40,374 bases of DNA. Origin: JAZLIT01 sp045617525 (GTDB taxonomy: Bacteria > Bacillota > Bacilli > Bacillales_A > Planococcaceae). The stretch spans positions 1-40,374 of the forward strand of contig JAZLIT010000214.1 in the NCBI GenBank assembly GCA_045617525.1, written 5' to 3'. The notes under the pieces were generated by a model that saw only the letters and a program-made list of their open reading frames with translations, made no database searches and was not told the DNA's origin. Every line of letters starts with the position of its first letter. Positions within the stretch are counted from its first letter, which is position 1. The position numbers and the translations under genes are program-made. Shown here in pieces: positions 33,425-40,374 of the stretch.

Positions 33425-33483
33425 TTTACTCCCTTCATTTTAACACGCTTTATTTACGAAAATCGAGAAAGCTCCTCTCAAAA

Positions 33484-34032
33484 TTAATTTTTGGCTTTTA
33501 AAGAGTAGCCAAATGTTTCACCTTTATTTAGCTGAAGTTTACGACCATTAATAACAATACTATCATCACTAATCCACTCTATTGTAGCCTCTGTAGCATG
33601 GCGTTCGTAATAGACAGCCTTTTTGAACCAGAGTGGACCATTAAGCACACCTCGAACACCAAAACTGCCCATTGCCCCTGCATCAAATGCATAAAAATCA
33701 ATACGATACTGCTTATCTGGGGATTTCGTTTCCATTAAATGTGTTGAGCTACCTAAGCCCATTAATACAATTTGCAAGGATAAAAAGAGCAGGAATAATG
33801 CTGAAAACGCGATTGACAAAAAGCTGATCAACCATGCCCATACTTTACGAAAGCCTAGCACAGCCTTCATGTACTTTCTCGTAACATAAAAGGTAATACT
33901 TAGCATCAAAAATAAAAGAAATACACCTATATTCGAAGGGAACCACAGAGTTGTAGCTATTAATTCATAATGAAATACAACCAATGCAATAGATAAGATA
34001 AACAACGTATTTGCCCAAATAGCAATTTTCAA
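33484..34032 (-). CDS. DUF5412-like membrane protein
   Basis: 182 aa from TTG 34032, with GGAGG 8 nt upstream. Three to four membrane segments (about 5-25, 33-52 and 68-95) are followed by an extracellular domain. That domain has SPDKQYRIDFYAFDAGAMGSFGVRGVLNGPLWF, YYERHATEATIEWISDDSIVINGRKLQLNKGETFGY, closely matching the pattern seen in DUF5412 proteins of Bacillales. Function unknown. It lies 60 bp upstream of the helicase gene and may be cotranscribed with it. Confidence 0.72.
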   Translation of the reverse strand: MKIAIWANTLFILSIALVVFHYELIATTLWFPSNIGVFLLFLMLSITFYVTRKYMKAVLGFRKVWAWLISFLSIAFSALFLLFLSLQIVLMGLGSSTHLMETKSPDKQYRIDFYAFDAGAMGSFGVRGVLNGPLWFKKAVYYERHATEATIEWISDDSIVINGRKLQLNKGETFGYSLKAKN

Positions 34033-34225
34033 GACATTCGCCTCCTTTTTAAAAGGGACGCAAAATTTTCTGAATAGTTACTTTTATTTTTCGATTCACA
34101 AAAAATATCTTTTTTTCAAAACTTTTAAATTTAAAATATTGAAATAGTGGTAGAATAGTAGTACATTACTTTTGAATCATTCACATATAGCACATACACA
34201 ATTCATAAAATGGAGCGAATATTAC

Positions 34226-35377
34226 ATGCGAAAAACTATTACACTTCTCATACTATTATTAACTTATACTATTGTCACAACAACAACTACTTTTGCGGAA
34301 AATACAATCCCATCACCTACAATTAACAGTGAATCTGCCATCTTAATAGAAGCCAACTCTGGCGCTATTTTATATGAAAAGAATGCACATGAAACCTTAT
34401 ACCCCGCTAGCCTAACAAAAATTGCTACAGCTATTTATGCAATTGAAAAAGGACAGCTAGATGATATCGTTACTGTAAGCGCCAATGCTCGCTCAACTGC
34501 TGGAACACGCGTATATCTAGAGCAAGGAGAACAAGTTACCCTTCTAAAACTTATTCAAGGCTTGCTAATTAATTCTGGAAATGATGCAGGTGTTGCGATT
34601 GCTGAACATTTAAGTGGTTCCGTTGAGCAATTTTCAGTTGATTTAAATGGTTATTTACAAAATGAAATTCATTTAACTAATACACATTTTGTGAACCCAA
34701 CTGGGCTTTTCCATCCAGATCACGTGACTACTGCAAGTGATTTAGCACAATTAACGCAATATGCAGCCCGCAACGACATTTTTATGGAAAATTTCGGTAT
34801 GTTGGAATTACCTTGGGAAGGTGAATCTTGGAATACGACAATCGTCTCGCATCATCGTATTCTAAACGGTGAAATTCCTGTTCCAAATGTTACTGGTGGC
34901 AAAACGGGTTATGTACCACAATCTCGCTTTACATTAGCAACAACAGCAGAGAATGAGCACGTAAATTTAATCGCCATTACATTAAAGGGCACGAAGTATG
35001 GGATCTATCGAGACACGAAAGCCCTGGTGAATTTTGCCCTCGAACAATTTGAGACAAAAGAAATACCAGTTGGCTCTAAATTCACTAATGGAAATAACAC
35101 CTTCGAAACTTCGAATACACTTTTTTATACATCATTAATTAATGAAAAAATTACAACAAACGTTAATAACGAAGGCCTTTTAACTGTTTCAGATCAAAAA
35201 GGAAATGAATTAATGTCAGCACAATTAACGAAATTGTCTTCACCAGAGGAACCATTATTCTTCGAAAGCAAAAAAAGCGAGTCAATATTGCCAGATACAG
35301 AGGAAGGTAGTAGCGCTCCTTTAGTAATTGTACTTTTAGCAATGCTCTCTATCCTTTTTTTCTCAAGATTACGTTAA
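34226..35377 (+). CDS. D-alanyl-D-alanine carboxypeptidase (low-molecular-weight PBP, peptidase S11)
   Basis: Penicillin-binding protein trimming the terminal D-Ala of peptidoglycan stem peptides. 383 aa from ATG 34226 (TGGAG 10 nt upstream); in-frame ATG 34172 would put 18 polar residues before the signal peptide. Signal peptide 1-24. Active-site motifs: S62-x-x-K65 (ASLTK), S117-G-N119 and K226-T-G228. Instead of the usual amphipathic anchor the C-terminus has a true hydrophobic helix (LVIVLLAMLSILFF) followed by SRLR, suggesting bitopic anchoring. The segment after ~260 is the smaller beta domain. Monocistronic. Related to DacF/DacC; the exact paralogue is uncertain. Confidence 0.92.
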   Translation: MRKTITLLILLLTYTIVTTTTTFAENTIPSPTINSESAILIEANSGAILYEKNAHETLYPASLTKIATAIYAIEKGQLDDIVTVSANARSTAGTRVYLEQGEQVTLLKLIQGLLINSGNDAGVAIAEHLSGSVEQFSVDLNGYLQNEIHLTNTHFVNPTGLFHPDHVTTASDLAQLTQYAARNDIFMENFGMLELPWEGESWNTTIVSHHRILNGEIPVPNVTGGKTGYVPQSRFTLATTAENEHVNLIAITLKGTKYGIYRDTKALVNFALEQFETKEIPVGSKFTNGNNTFETSNTLFYTSLINEKITTNVNNEGLLTVSDQKGNELMSAQLTKLSSPEEPLFFESKKSESILPDTEEGSSAPLVIVLLAMLSILFFSRLR

Positions 35378-35378
35378 A

Positions 35379-35416
35379 AAAAGCCGAAACATTGACGCAT
35401 CAATGTTTCGGCTTTT
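35379..35416. terminator. Bidirectional terminator between carboxypeptidase and hydrolase genes
   Basis: AAAAGCCGAAACATTGA pairs perfectly with TCAATGTTTCGGCTTTT over 17 bp with a 4-nt loop, flanked by A and T tracts, between converging genes. Confidence 0.88.
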
Positions 35417-35419
35417 ATT

Positions 35420-36385
35420 CTATTCAATATATTGGCCCACAAAACCCCAAATTGTCGCCCAGTATAGATCTGGATTAACCCGTACCGCATCCCCGTGTCT
35501 AGCCTTTTCAATAACAACCTTATCCTTCTCTACTGTTGCTACATCATACACTAAATCTAACATTTCATATGGCACAAAGCTATCTGAATCACCATGTATA
35601 AACAACATAGGCGTTATACTTTTGGCCACCTGCGCAACTGCAGAAGCCTCAAATAAATCATACCCCGCACGCAACTTTGTCACCGTATTCGCCGCATTCA
35701 TAACAGGAAACGATGGCAGTCCAAATAAATCATCTAATTGATACACAAATACATCGCCAACAGTACTATACCCACAGTCCTCAACAATTACTTTAACGTT
35801 ACTTGGTAGTTCCTCACCAGATGCCATCATAACAGTTGCAGCCCCCATCGAAACGCCAAACAATACGATTTCCGCATCAGGATTCATCGTCGTCACAACA
35901 TCAACCCATTGTAATAAATCCAGACGATCATGCCATCCCATCCCAATATACTCCCCCTCGCTCGCCCCATGTCCTCTCAAATCAGGTGCTAACACATGAT
36001 AGCCTTGCTCATAAAAATTACGTACCCAACGTGTCATATCATTCGCCTTACTCGTATAACCATGCACAACTATTACCCATTTCTCATTGGTATCTCCATT
36101 TTCATATAAATTCGCATTTAGCTTCAGCTTTAATTTATCATTTGAAATGATATCTAACTGGGCCGCAGTATGTTGTTCTATAAACGTTTTATCCTTGCTT
36201 CTTTCTTCCGCTTCACGTACTACATCCACCGCTGGATTTACAGCTAAATGGGGATTATCCACTAAAAAATCCTTGTCACCCTTCGCATTTAATGCGAAAT
36301 TATAAAAATAATTACCCACAGCAAAATAGGCTCCCACTACTATTACTAGTGCGATAAATAACGTAATCAAGCGTTTCTTTTTCAA
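35420..36385 (-). CDS. Membrane-anchored alpha/beta hydrolase
   Basis: 321 aa from TTG 36385 (GGGGGAG 6 nt upstream). One N-terminal membrane helix (7-26) anchors an extracellular serine hydrolase. HGYTSKANDMTRW holds the oxyanion HG, RGHGASEG is conserved, the nucleophile is S179 in GVSMG, the acid is Asp268 in HGDSDSFVP, and the base is His297 in ARHGDA. This is the family of B. subtilis YqkD-type hydrolases. Substrate unknown. Monocistronic, with its 3' end inside the shared terminator region. Confidence 0.88.
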   Translation of the reverse strand: MKKKRLITLFIALVIVVGAYFAVGNYFYNFALNAKGDKDFLVDNPHLAVNPAVDVVREAEERSKDKTFIEQHTAAQLDIISNDKLKLKLNANLYENGDTNEKWVIVVHGYTSKANDMTRWVRNFYEQGYHVLAPDLRGHGASEGEYIGMGWHDRLDLLQWVDVVTTMNPDAEIVLFGVSMGAATVMMASGEELPSNVKVIVEDCGYSTVGDVFVYQLDDLFGLPSFPVMNAANTVTKLRAGYDLFEASAVAQVAKSITPMLFIHGDSDSFVPYEMLDLVYDVATVEKDKVVIEKARHGDAVRVNPDLYWATIWGFVGQYIE

Positions 36386-36441
36386 TTCGCTCCCCCTTAC
36401 CTTTTAACATTCAACAATTGTCGCGAGTTTTCCTTTTGAAA

Positions 36442-36483
36442 AAGCAAAAAGCATGATAAGTGCACTAATTGCACCATCATGCT
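36442..36483 (-). terminator. Terminator of the OFA transporter gene
   Basis: AGCATGAT pairs with ATCATGCT with an inner GTGCA pairing, followed by TTTTTGC on the minus strand, 8 bp after the stop codon. Confidence 0.75.
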
Positions 36484-36490
36484 CTCTATA

Positions 36491-37768
36491 TTAAAGTGCC
36501 GGTTTTACTACCCCTACCTCTGCATCTTTTGCTAATTCTTGTTGTATTTGCTGCTTGCGTAACTTTGAAACTTCTACTTTCAACCAAATCGAAATCACAA
36601 ACGACAGTGCAATTAGCGCGCTAAAAACGTAGAAGACTGGTATATAACTATTAGTCGTCTCACGTATAGTAGAAACAATCATCGGTCCAAAAATTCCACC
36701 TAGTGACCATGTTGTTAATAAATATCCATGAATTACACCCAGTTGCTTCGTGCCGAACAAATCACTCGCAAACGCTGGTAAATTCGAAAAGCCCCCGCCG
36801 TAACAGCTAACCACTAAGAAAATAAATGCTTGGAAAATAATCACATTCGTCGTAAATGGCAATGTTAAAAATGCTACTAATTGAATGATAAAGAAGATGA
36901 CAAACACATTTGAGCGTCCAATATAATCCGATGCTGCAGCCCAAATTAAGCGTCCTCCGCCATTAAATAATCCCATTAATCCAACCATTGTTGCAGCCGC
37001 AGCTACAGATAACCCAACAATTTCCTGTGCCATTGGTGAAGCAACTGAAATCATCATCAGTCCAGCAGATACATTTATTAAATGCATCGACCAAAGCATC
37101 CAAAATTGTTTTGTCTTTACTGCTTCACGTGCAGACATTTGCGCCAATTCCTTCGTGCCTGTTGGAGCATATTTGCTGACATTTTCTGTAGCAATATCTC
37201 CAGGCTTGGGCGGTGCAATATAGCTCGCTCCTAAAAACATTAATATAAAGTATGAAACTCCTAAGATAAAGTAAGTTGTGGAAATCCCAACAGATTCCAT
37301 TAAACCTGCTGCAATCGGTGCTGTAAGTAAAGCACCAGAACCAAAGCCTAGTACAGCCATACCAGTTGCTAGACCGCGGCGATCTGGGAACCACTTCACT
37401 AACGTAGAGACCGGTGCGATATAGCCAATCCCCATCCCAAGTCCACTTAATAAACCATAAGTAAGCCAGTACAATACAACAGAATCCATCAAGATAGCTA
37501 CCCCCGCGCCACCTTGTCCCAGTCCGAATAATACTGCTGCAAGCATTGCAGATTTACGAGGGCCATTCTTTTCCACAAAACTTCCAAATAAAGCTGCTGA
37601 AAATCCTGCTAGTCCCATCATAATGGTAAATGCAATTGTAACTTGTGACTCCTGCCAGCCCAGCTGTGACGTGATTGGATTTTTATACACACTGTATGCA
37701 TATGCACCACCAATCGAAAGGTGGATTGCAACTGCAGATAAAGCGATTAACCAACGATTTTTCTTCAT
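36491..37768 (-). CDS. OFA-family MFS transporter (oxalate/formate antiporter-like)
   Basis: 425-aa membrane carrier with twelve helices. The start MKKNRWLIALSAVAIHLSIGGAYAYSVYKNPI is the OFA hallmark, with SQVTIAFTIMMGLAGFSAALFGSFVEKNGPRKSA next. GLLSGLGMGIGYIAPVSTLVKWFPDRRGLATGMAVLGFGSGAL (about 108-150) and the second-half repeat GGGRLIWAAASDYIGRSNVF follow. The OFA family moves monocarboxylates such as formate, oxalate and lactate. GGGGAG precedes ATG 37768. The specific substrate is not determinable here. Confidence 0.9.
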   Translation of the reverse strand: MKKNRWLIALSAVAIHLSIGGAYAYSVYKNPITSQLGWQESQVTIAFTIMMGLAGFSAALFGSFVEKNGPRKSAMLAAVLFGLGQGGAGVAILMDSVVLYWLTYGLLSGLGMGIGYIAPVSTLVKWFPDRRGLATGMAVLGFGSGALLTAPIAAGLMESVGISTTYFILGVSYFILMFLGASYIAPPKPGDIATENVSKYAPTGTKELAQMSAREAVKTKQFWMLWSMHLINVSAGLMMISVASPMAQEIVGLSVAAAATMVGLMGLFNGGGRLIWAAASDYIGRSNVFVIFFIIQLVAFLTLPFTTNVIIFQAFIFLVVSCYGGGFSNLPAFASDLFGTKQLGVIHGYLLTTWSLGGIFGPMIVSTIRETTNSYIPVFYVFSALIALSFVISIWLKVEVSKLRKQQIQQELAKDAEVGVVKPAL

Positions 37769-38403
37769 ATATCTCTCCCCTAACTACAGAAAACCATCAC
37801 TTATGTAATAGATTCTCTCTCTCTCCCTTTGTGACAAAAATATGAACGTCCATGAATTTAATTTAACATTGCACTGTCATTTTATGCAAGCAAATTTTAT
37901 TATTCCAATAAAACATAATTCACTAACACAAAGTACGAAATTACGACATTTTCGATATTGTTTACTGCAAACATCGGTCTTAAAACCCTTATATCATATG
38001 GTTTTAAATAGTATTTACAGCCTATTTTCTAAAAACCCTTTTACAAAAAAGAAGTAATATAAATCAGACGTTTTTTACTCCACAAAATACAGTTTTATCT
38101 ACTTTAATAACTAAATACTCTCACTTTGTTCATATTTTACTAAATAAAGAGGAACCACAAACAACACTATAACAGGTACTAGTACAACTAATTGGAAATA
38201 GAATTTAATTTATGTATAAAAAACGTCTTATATAAAGGCTTTACCTTTTTTTAGATGGAAATACCTTGTCATCAAAGGAGTCGAAACTAATCTGTTTAGT
38301 ACAGTATTTTTTAAATAAGAAAATTGAGCATAAAACACAAAATTCTCAGCTAAAGCATCTATTTACTACAATGACATTATTCCAATTCATATAAATTGTT
38401 CTA
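37769..38403. other. AT-rich gap without recognised gene
   Basis: About 630 bp. A plus-strand frame at 37842-38057 has no ribosome site and no protein-like pattern and was not called. No strong hairpin or repeat was found before the micro-ORF at 38404. Confidence 0.5.
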
Positions 38404-38448
38404 TTATTCTTGTGTTAAATCGAATAGCATTGCTCTAATTCTTCCCAT
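38404..38448 (-). CDS. 14-codon micro-ORF with strong ribosome site
   Basis: ATG 38448 to TAA 38404 encodes MGRIRAMLFDLTQE. A consensus AAGGAGG (38454-38460) lies 5 nt upstream, and directly before that is the hairpin at 38461-38485, so its 5' leader is structured. It could be a small regulatory or leader peptide, or a residue of a lost gene that kept its start. No homologue is recognised and expression is unproven. Confidence 0.4.
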   Translation of the reverse strand: MGRIRAMLFDLTQE

Positions 38449-38460
38449 ATTCGCCTCCTT

Positions 38461-38495
38461 GCGTTAATCCAAGAAGGATTAACGCCCTTTTTAGT
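38461..38495 (+). repeat. Hairpin repeat, copy 1 (also terminator-like on plus strand)
   Basis: GCGTTAATCC (38461-38470), loop AAGAA, GGATTAACGC (38476-38485), then CCTTTTTAG. Copy 2 lies at 39265-39300. On the plus strand it looks like a terminator; on the minus strand it precedes the micro-ORF ribosome site. Confidence 0.65.
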
Positions 38496-38611
38496 AGAAG
38501 ATATTGTACTAAAGGGGCATTTTTAATGGAAGATCGTATACATCTGCATTGTTAATACGGCAATATTTAGGGTATTTTGAATTTAATTAAGAGATGAAGG
38601 AGTTAGATTTG

Positions 38612-39259
38612 ATGAAAATTTTATATAAATTACCAAAAGTTGATCCAAGTATGCATCTAGAATTAGTAAAAAATAAATGGATTCCAATGAAAGAACCTAA
38701 AAATCTTATAAGTGCAATTTTATTATCCACTCCTTTAATGATTGTCGCCGCATCCATCTCTATTGGGATAATAAACATCTTTTCCGGTATTTCCTTGAGC
38801 GATTTTGGATTAAATGATGAAATAACGATTACCATTAACTTAAATATAATTCTTTGGTTATTTTTATTGTTAGTAACGCACGAATTAATTCACTTGATTT
38901 TAATTCCGAATTTTGTTAAATCAGAAAAAACACATATAGGGCTTACACTGTTTGGGGGATTTGTGATAACAGAAGAAGAGATTTCAAAATCGAGATATAT
39001 ACTCATTACAATTGCTCCATTTTTGATGATTTCAATCATTTTGCCACTGGTATTAGGTTCACTTGGACTATTAACAACAACATTAAAGTTCTTAATAATA
39101 TTAAATGCAATGGCATCGTCAGTTGACCTGCTAAATCTTCTTCTAATAATTAAACAGGTACCGAAAAATGCAATCTTAAAAAACAATGGACAAAACACTT
39201 ATTGGAAAAATACACAAAGAAAAGTAAAAAGGAGAATGAAAATCACCTTATTCAACTAA
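38612..39259 (+). CDS. DUF3267 family membrane metalloprotease
   Basis: 215 aa from ATG 38612, with AAGGAG 9 nt upstream; an earlier in-frame ATG at 38594 overlaps that site. Membrane segments at about 32-60, 78-98, 125-147 and 150-175. The zinc-binding HExxH is H90-E91-L-I-H94 inside a membrane helix, as in DUF3267 zincins, and the third ligand is expected in the ASSVDLLN region (~173-180). The tail IKQVPKNAILKNNGQNTYWK fits the family. Flanked on both sides by copies of the same hairpin repeat. Substrate unknown. Confidence 0.82.
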   Translation: MKILYKLPKVDPSMHLELVKNKWIPMKEPKNLISAILLSTPLMIVAASISIGIINIFSGISLSDFGLNDEITITINLNIILWLFLLLVTHELIHLILIPNFVKSEKTHIGLTLFGGFVITEEEISKSRYILITIAPFLMISIILPLVLGSLGLLTTTLKFLIILNAMASSVDLLNLLLIIKQVPKNAILKNNGQNTYWKNTQRKVKRRMKITLFN

Positions 39260-39261
39260 CG

Positions 39262-39300
39262 AGGGCGTGATCCAAGAAGGATTAATGTCCTTTTCTACTG
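39262..39300 (+). repeat. Hairpin repeat, copy 2
   Basis: GGGCGTGATCCAAGAAGGAT followed by TAATGTCCTTTTCTA matches copy 1 (38461-38495) over about 32 bp with a few differences. It lies directly after the DUF3267 stop codon. Confidence 0.6.
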
Positions 39301-39339
39301 ACGAGACAGTTAATTAAAAAGGAGAAATGGGGATTATAA

Positions 39340-39630
39340 GTGAGAGGTATATCTTTTGAAATTCCAAACGCTTACGGGAAATATTTGTGCGAGATATTAG
39401 ATGGGATCAATATAAAAGGATTAACTTGGAAAATTGGTGGTGGAGAATCCTATTTTATTGAAAATAATACATTAGGACCCCGCCTATTTTCAACTATCTT
39501 ATTAACTGGGGAAGAACTACATAAGGAAATTTCAAAAGAAGATTATTACCTTATATTTGTTGATTTAAAGGGATTTCCGAAAAAGTCAGATGTGAGAGAA
39601 ATTGCAACTTATCAAGCCAGCAGATTGTGA
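39340..39630 (+). CDS. DUF2691 family protein, probably truncated
   Basis: 96 aa from GTG 39340, with GGGGAT 7 nt upstream. RGISFEIPNAYGKYLCEIL, LTWKIGGGESYFIEN and EDYYLIFVDLKGFP match DUF2691 proteins of Bacillales. Those proteins run to about 150 aa with a SDCE-type segment next. Here the frame ends at TYQASRL and TGA, but another frame at the same point reads ADCEVMYSN and TAA. Removing one A would restore TYQASDCEVM, so a frameshift is likely, followed by further loss. Function of the family is unknown; this copy may be dead. Confidence 0.65.
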   Translation: MRGISFEIPNAYGKYLCEILDGINIKGLTWKIGGGESYFIENNTLGPRLFSTILLTGEELHKEISKEDYYLIFVDLKGFPKKSDVREIATYQASRL

Positions 39631-39686
39631 AGTTATGTACTCAAATTAACGGGAAGCTTTGTTGAGAAGCACAGTAAATTATACCG

Positions 39687-39719
39687 AAAACGCTCAGATA
39701 AAGTTACTGAGCGTTTTTG
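39687..39719 (+). terminator. Terminator downstream of DUF2691 gene
   Basis: AAAACGCTCAG pairs with CTGAGCGTTTT (11 bp, loop ATAAAGTTA), then TTGTTT. Confidence 0.8.
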
Positions 39720-39791
39720 TTTACCGCTAGGTTGGAATGTCATTTACACAAAAATATTGACGCTCCCCTGGAAGCTTAACATTAAAATATT

Positions 39792-40016
39792 TTATTTGTT
39801 ATGATTTCTTTTTTCTTCCATTAACATATTAACAATCAAAATTAAGTTTTTATTTATATCTCCAAGTACTTTATCTTGCTCACGTGCAATCATAATCTTT
39901 TCTTCTTCTTGAAGCTTTTTCATCCTAAAATTTTTCAATACTTTATAGACAATCAAAATCGGTAACAAATACAAACCTACAATTGCAATAAATTCGAGAG
40001 CATTAAATTCACTCAT
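39792..40016 (-). CDS. Small membrane protein with helical tail, unrecognised
   Basis: 74 aa. One membrane helix (residues 8-26) is followed by a charged amphipathic helix (KNFRMKKLQEEEKIMIAREQDKVLGDINKNLI). AAGGAG lies 12 nt upstream of ATG 40016; between them an overlapping ATGGAATGA start-stop occurs. No family recognised. Nothing suggests an enzyme. Confidence 0.55.
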   Translation of the reverse strand: MSEFNALEFIAIVGLYLLPILIVYKVLKNFRMKKLQEEEKIMIAREQDKVLGDINKNLILIVNMLMEEKRNHNK

Positions 40017-40190
40017 TCCATATCTCTCCTTTTTATACTATTTACTATTAATATAAATTAACAATAAAACAATATTCACAACAAATTACATACATTAACA
40101 ATATATGTTTCTATAATGCAGAAGATTCTTTTAATACCCTTACTTGCAGTAAGCATAAAAGCCAGTACAATATGTGCATGCTTTAGTTAT

Positions 40191-40374
40191 TTATCGAACA
40201 GCAACTGAAAGCATAATCGTCACATAGACTAAGCCCACAAATAAGCTACTTAGTATAAACGAAATGAGAATTGGCGCCTTTTTGAAAAATGCCAACACCT
40301 GCAACCCGTATAAAATGACACTACCGAAAAAGAATGCAATGCCCATTCCATTTCCCACGAAGCTAATCGTGCTA
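40191..40374 (-). CDS. Membrane protein, C-terminal part only (continues past window)
   Basis: 60 codons are visible to TAA at 40191-40193, reading GNGMGIAFFFGSVILYGLQV and ending FVGLVYVTIMLSVAVR. Two hydrophobic segments (about 1-22 and 33-58 of the visible part) separated by FKKAPI. The 5' end lies outside, so family and start cannot be judged. Confidence 0.55.
   Translation of the reverse strand, partial: STISFVGNGMGIAFFFGSVILYGLQVLAFFKKAPILISFILSSLFVGLVYVTIMLSVAVR

Noticed and set aside
37842..38057. Plus-strand 71-codon frame
   Set aside because: No ribosome site, AT-driven composition, no recognisable pattern.
40008..40016. Start-stop ATGGAATGA before the small membrane protein
   Set aside because: A two-codon overlap is probably incidental to the real ATG at 40016; there is no evidence of regulation.

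Overview
The window looks like chromosomal DNA of a low-GC Gram-positive bacterium, most likely of the Planococcaceae (Lysinibacillus/Solibacillus-like). The grounds are strong AGGAGG-type ribosome binding sites, several TTG and GTG starts, TTGACA/TATAAT-type promoters, hairpin-plus-T-run terminators at most gene ends, and Firmicute families (YitT, DUF948, DUF2691, DUF5412, LytTR-DUF3021, PxpABC). The genus is inference. No rRNA, tRNA, CRISPR array, transposase or prophage gene was seen.

Region by region. 1-2546: minus-strand ssuB-ssuA-ssuC sulfonate/taurine-type ABC importer, the permease cut by the window edge. 2664-3906: MFS exporter. 4409-7057: four-gene operon of LytTR regulator, DUF3021 membrane protein, ABC ATPase and ABC permease. 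7363-9194: small membrane protein, then an RsgA-type ribosome-assembly GTPase preceded by a strong promoter, a 25-codon leader ORF and a terminator, which is a good candidate for attenuation. 9342-11328: small accessory genes (4-TM protein, TrmO-like protein) amid gene debris and repeated intergenic modules. 11329-13143: EamA transporter, Nudix hydrolase, lipoprotein. 13440-16805: AbrB-family membrane protein, a decayed dehydrogenase tail, and a divergent TetR regulator/DHA2 efflux pair with a palindromic operator. 16867-19426: acyl-CoA synthetase and a short-chain dehydrogenase whose start codon appears lost or is CTG.

19550-21199: a promoter overlapped by a Fur-box-like sequence, a short C-rich terminated transcript (candidate iron-responsive sRNA or fumC leader), then class II fumarase. 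21280-24633: LLM flavin oxidoreductase, lipoprotein, YitT protein, stand-alone BRCT protein. 24636-29451: iron-type alcohol dehydrogenase, 5-oxoprolinase operon pxpB-pxpC-pxpA, PTS EIIC-like membrane protein. 29625-37768: DUF948 protein, SNF2 helicase, DUF5412 protein, D-Ala-D-Ala carboxypeptidase, membrane-anchored alpha/beta hydrolase, OFA-family MFS transporter. 37769-40374: AT-rich accessory tail with a 14-codon micro-ORF, a DUF3267 membrane protease flanked by two copies of a hairpin repeat, a truncated DUF2691 gene, and two small membrane proteins (one cut by the window end).

Most of the window is ordinary transport, metabolism and envelope housekeeping. The parts most worth testing are the leader/attenuator before the RsgA gene, the Fur-box transcript before fumC, the micro-ORF at 38404-38448, and the repeat-delimited small genes at 9.3-11 kb and 38.4-39.3 kb.
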